Source: a virus. From it: DNA of 64,000 nucleotides. How positions within the stretch are numbered: position 1 is the first letter of the stretch; every line of letters starts with the position of its first letter. Location of the stretch: positions 37,797-101,796 of IMG/VR virus record IMGVR_UViG_3300017963_000014; one strand, given 5' to 3'. The position numbers and the translations under genes were made by a program. Below the pieces are notes generated by a model. It was not told the origin of the DNA. It saw only the letters and a program-made list of their open reading frames with translations, and searched no databases. Below, piece after piece: positions 63,848 through 64,000 of this stretch.

Positions 63848-64000
63848 ACGACCGCCCCCGCGTCCGCCTCGCGCGCAAGCTCGGCCGCGAACGAGACCTT
63901 CTCGCCCGCGTCCCGCGCCCGGGTCTCCGCGGCGAAGATCCGGAGGCTCTCCTCGAGCGGGACGTCCGCCGCGTGCCTCTCGTCCCGCTTGACCCGCTTC
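63844..64000 (-). CDS. 3' end of upstream gene, possible nuclease partner
   Basis: Only the last 51 residues are inside the window (VKRDERHAADVPLEESLRIF AAETRARDAG, ending AVV). The stop overlaps the ATPase ATG. In T4-type and bacterial operons the Mre11/SbcD nuclease precedes this ATPase, and the helical end fits such a C-terminus, but the visible part is not diagnostic. Confidence 0.45.
   Translation of the reverse strand, partial: KRVKRDERHAADVPLEESLRIFAAETRARDAGEKVSFAAELAREADAGAVV

Overview
The window is a 64 kb internal segment of a tailed dsDNA phage (class Caudoviricetes) with a contractile tail, running off both ends. The evidence is a terminase, a PBSX-type portal, a SPP1 gp7/MuF protein, an XkdF-type protease with nested scaffold, a major capsid protein, a sheath, a tube, a frameshifted tail chaperone, a tape measure and a baseplate (LysM protein, gpD-like hub, spike, gp25-like wedge, J-like wedge). 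The DNA is very GC-rich. Most genes have purine-rich Shine-Dalgarno sites, and the phage encodes a zinc amidase endolysin, so the host is a high-GC bacterium; it cannot be identified from the sequence. No tRNA, integrase, CRISPR or transposase was seen.

Layout. (1) 1-29.3 kb, minus strand: structural operon, read right to left from terminase through the head genes, a block of fibre-like genes, connector, sheath, tube, chaperone and tape measure to the baseplate. (2) 29.4-30.2 kb, plus strand: one helical protein, possibly the small terminase subunit, divergent from the large subunit. (3) 30.2-33.8 kb, minus strand: small accessory genes, including a J-domain protein, a DnaJ-type zinc-finger protein, a secreted protein and an HTH regulator. 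(4) 33.9-36.3 kb, plus strand: two short operons ending in a chain of tiny zinc-binding proteins. (5) 36.3-49.4 kb, minus strand: mostly unrecognised proteins, many sharing small repeated modules, plus a membrane protein with a zincin motif. (6) 48.5-64 kb, minus strand: nucleotide and DNA metabolism (flap exonuclease, dCMP deaminase, class II ribonucleotide reductase, RuvC-like resolvase, DNA methyltransferase, Rad50/SbcC-like ATPase) mixed with lysis genes (amidase endolysin, RlpA-like protein).

Genes are packed with ATGA or GTGA overlaps, so translational coupling is the rule. The few spacers carry distinctive DNA: four copies of one promoter-plus-leader element (31.4, 32.9, 33.9, 34.8 kb) that predicts leaderless transcripts; hairpins around the capsid and tail-tube genes; GGGGGC-TCTR-GCCCCC hairpins (33.5, 39.3 kb); long perfect stem-loops (50.9, 51.4, 51.5, 57.1 kb); and a recurring TCATCCSGGATAGA motif.

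The most novel material is the family of proteins built from 'RPGD' barrels and an 'FED..GD' module at 39.5-45.7 kb, the promoter/leader element whose start codon is lost in one copy while the rest is kept, the zinc-ribbon chain, and the stem-loop/motif system around 50-51.5 kb. Functions given for these are inference.
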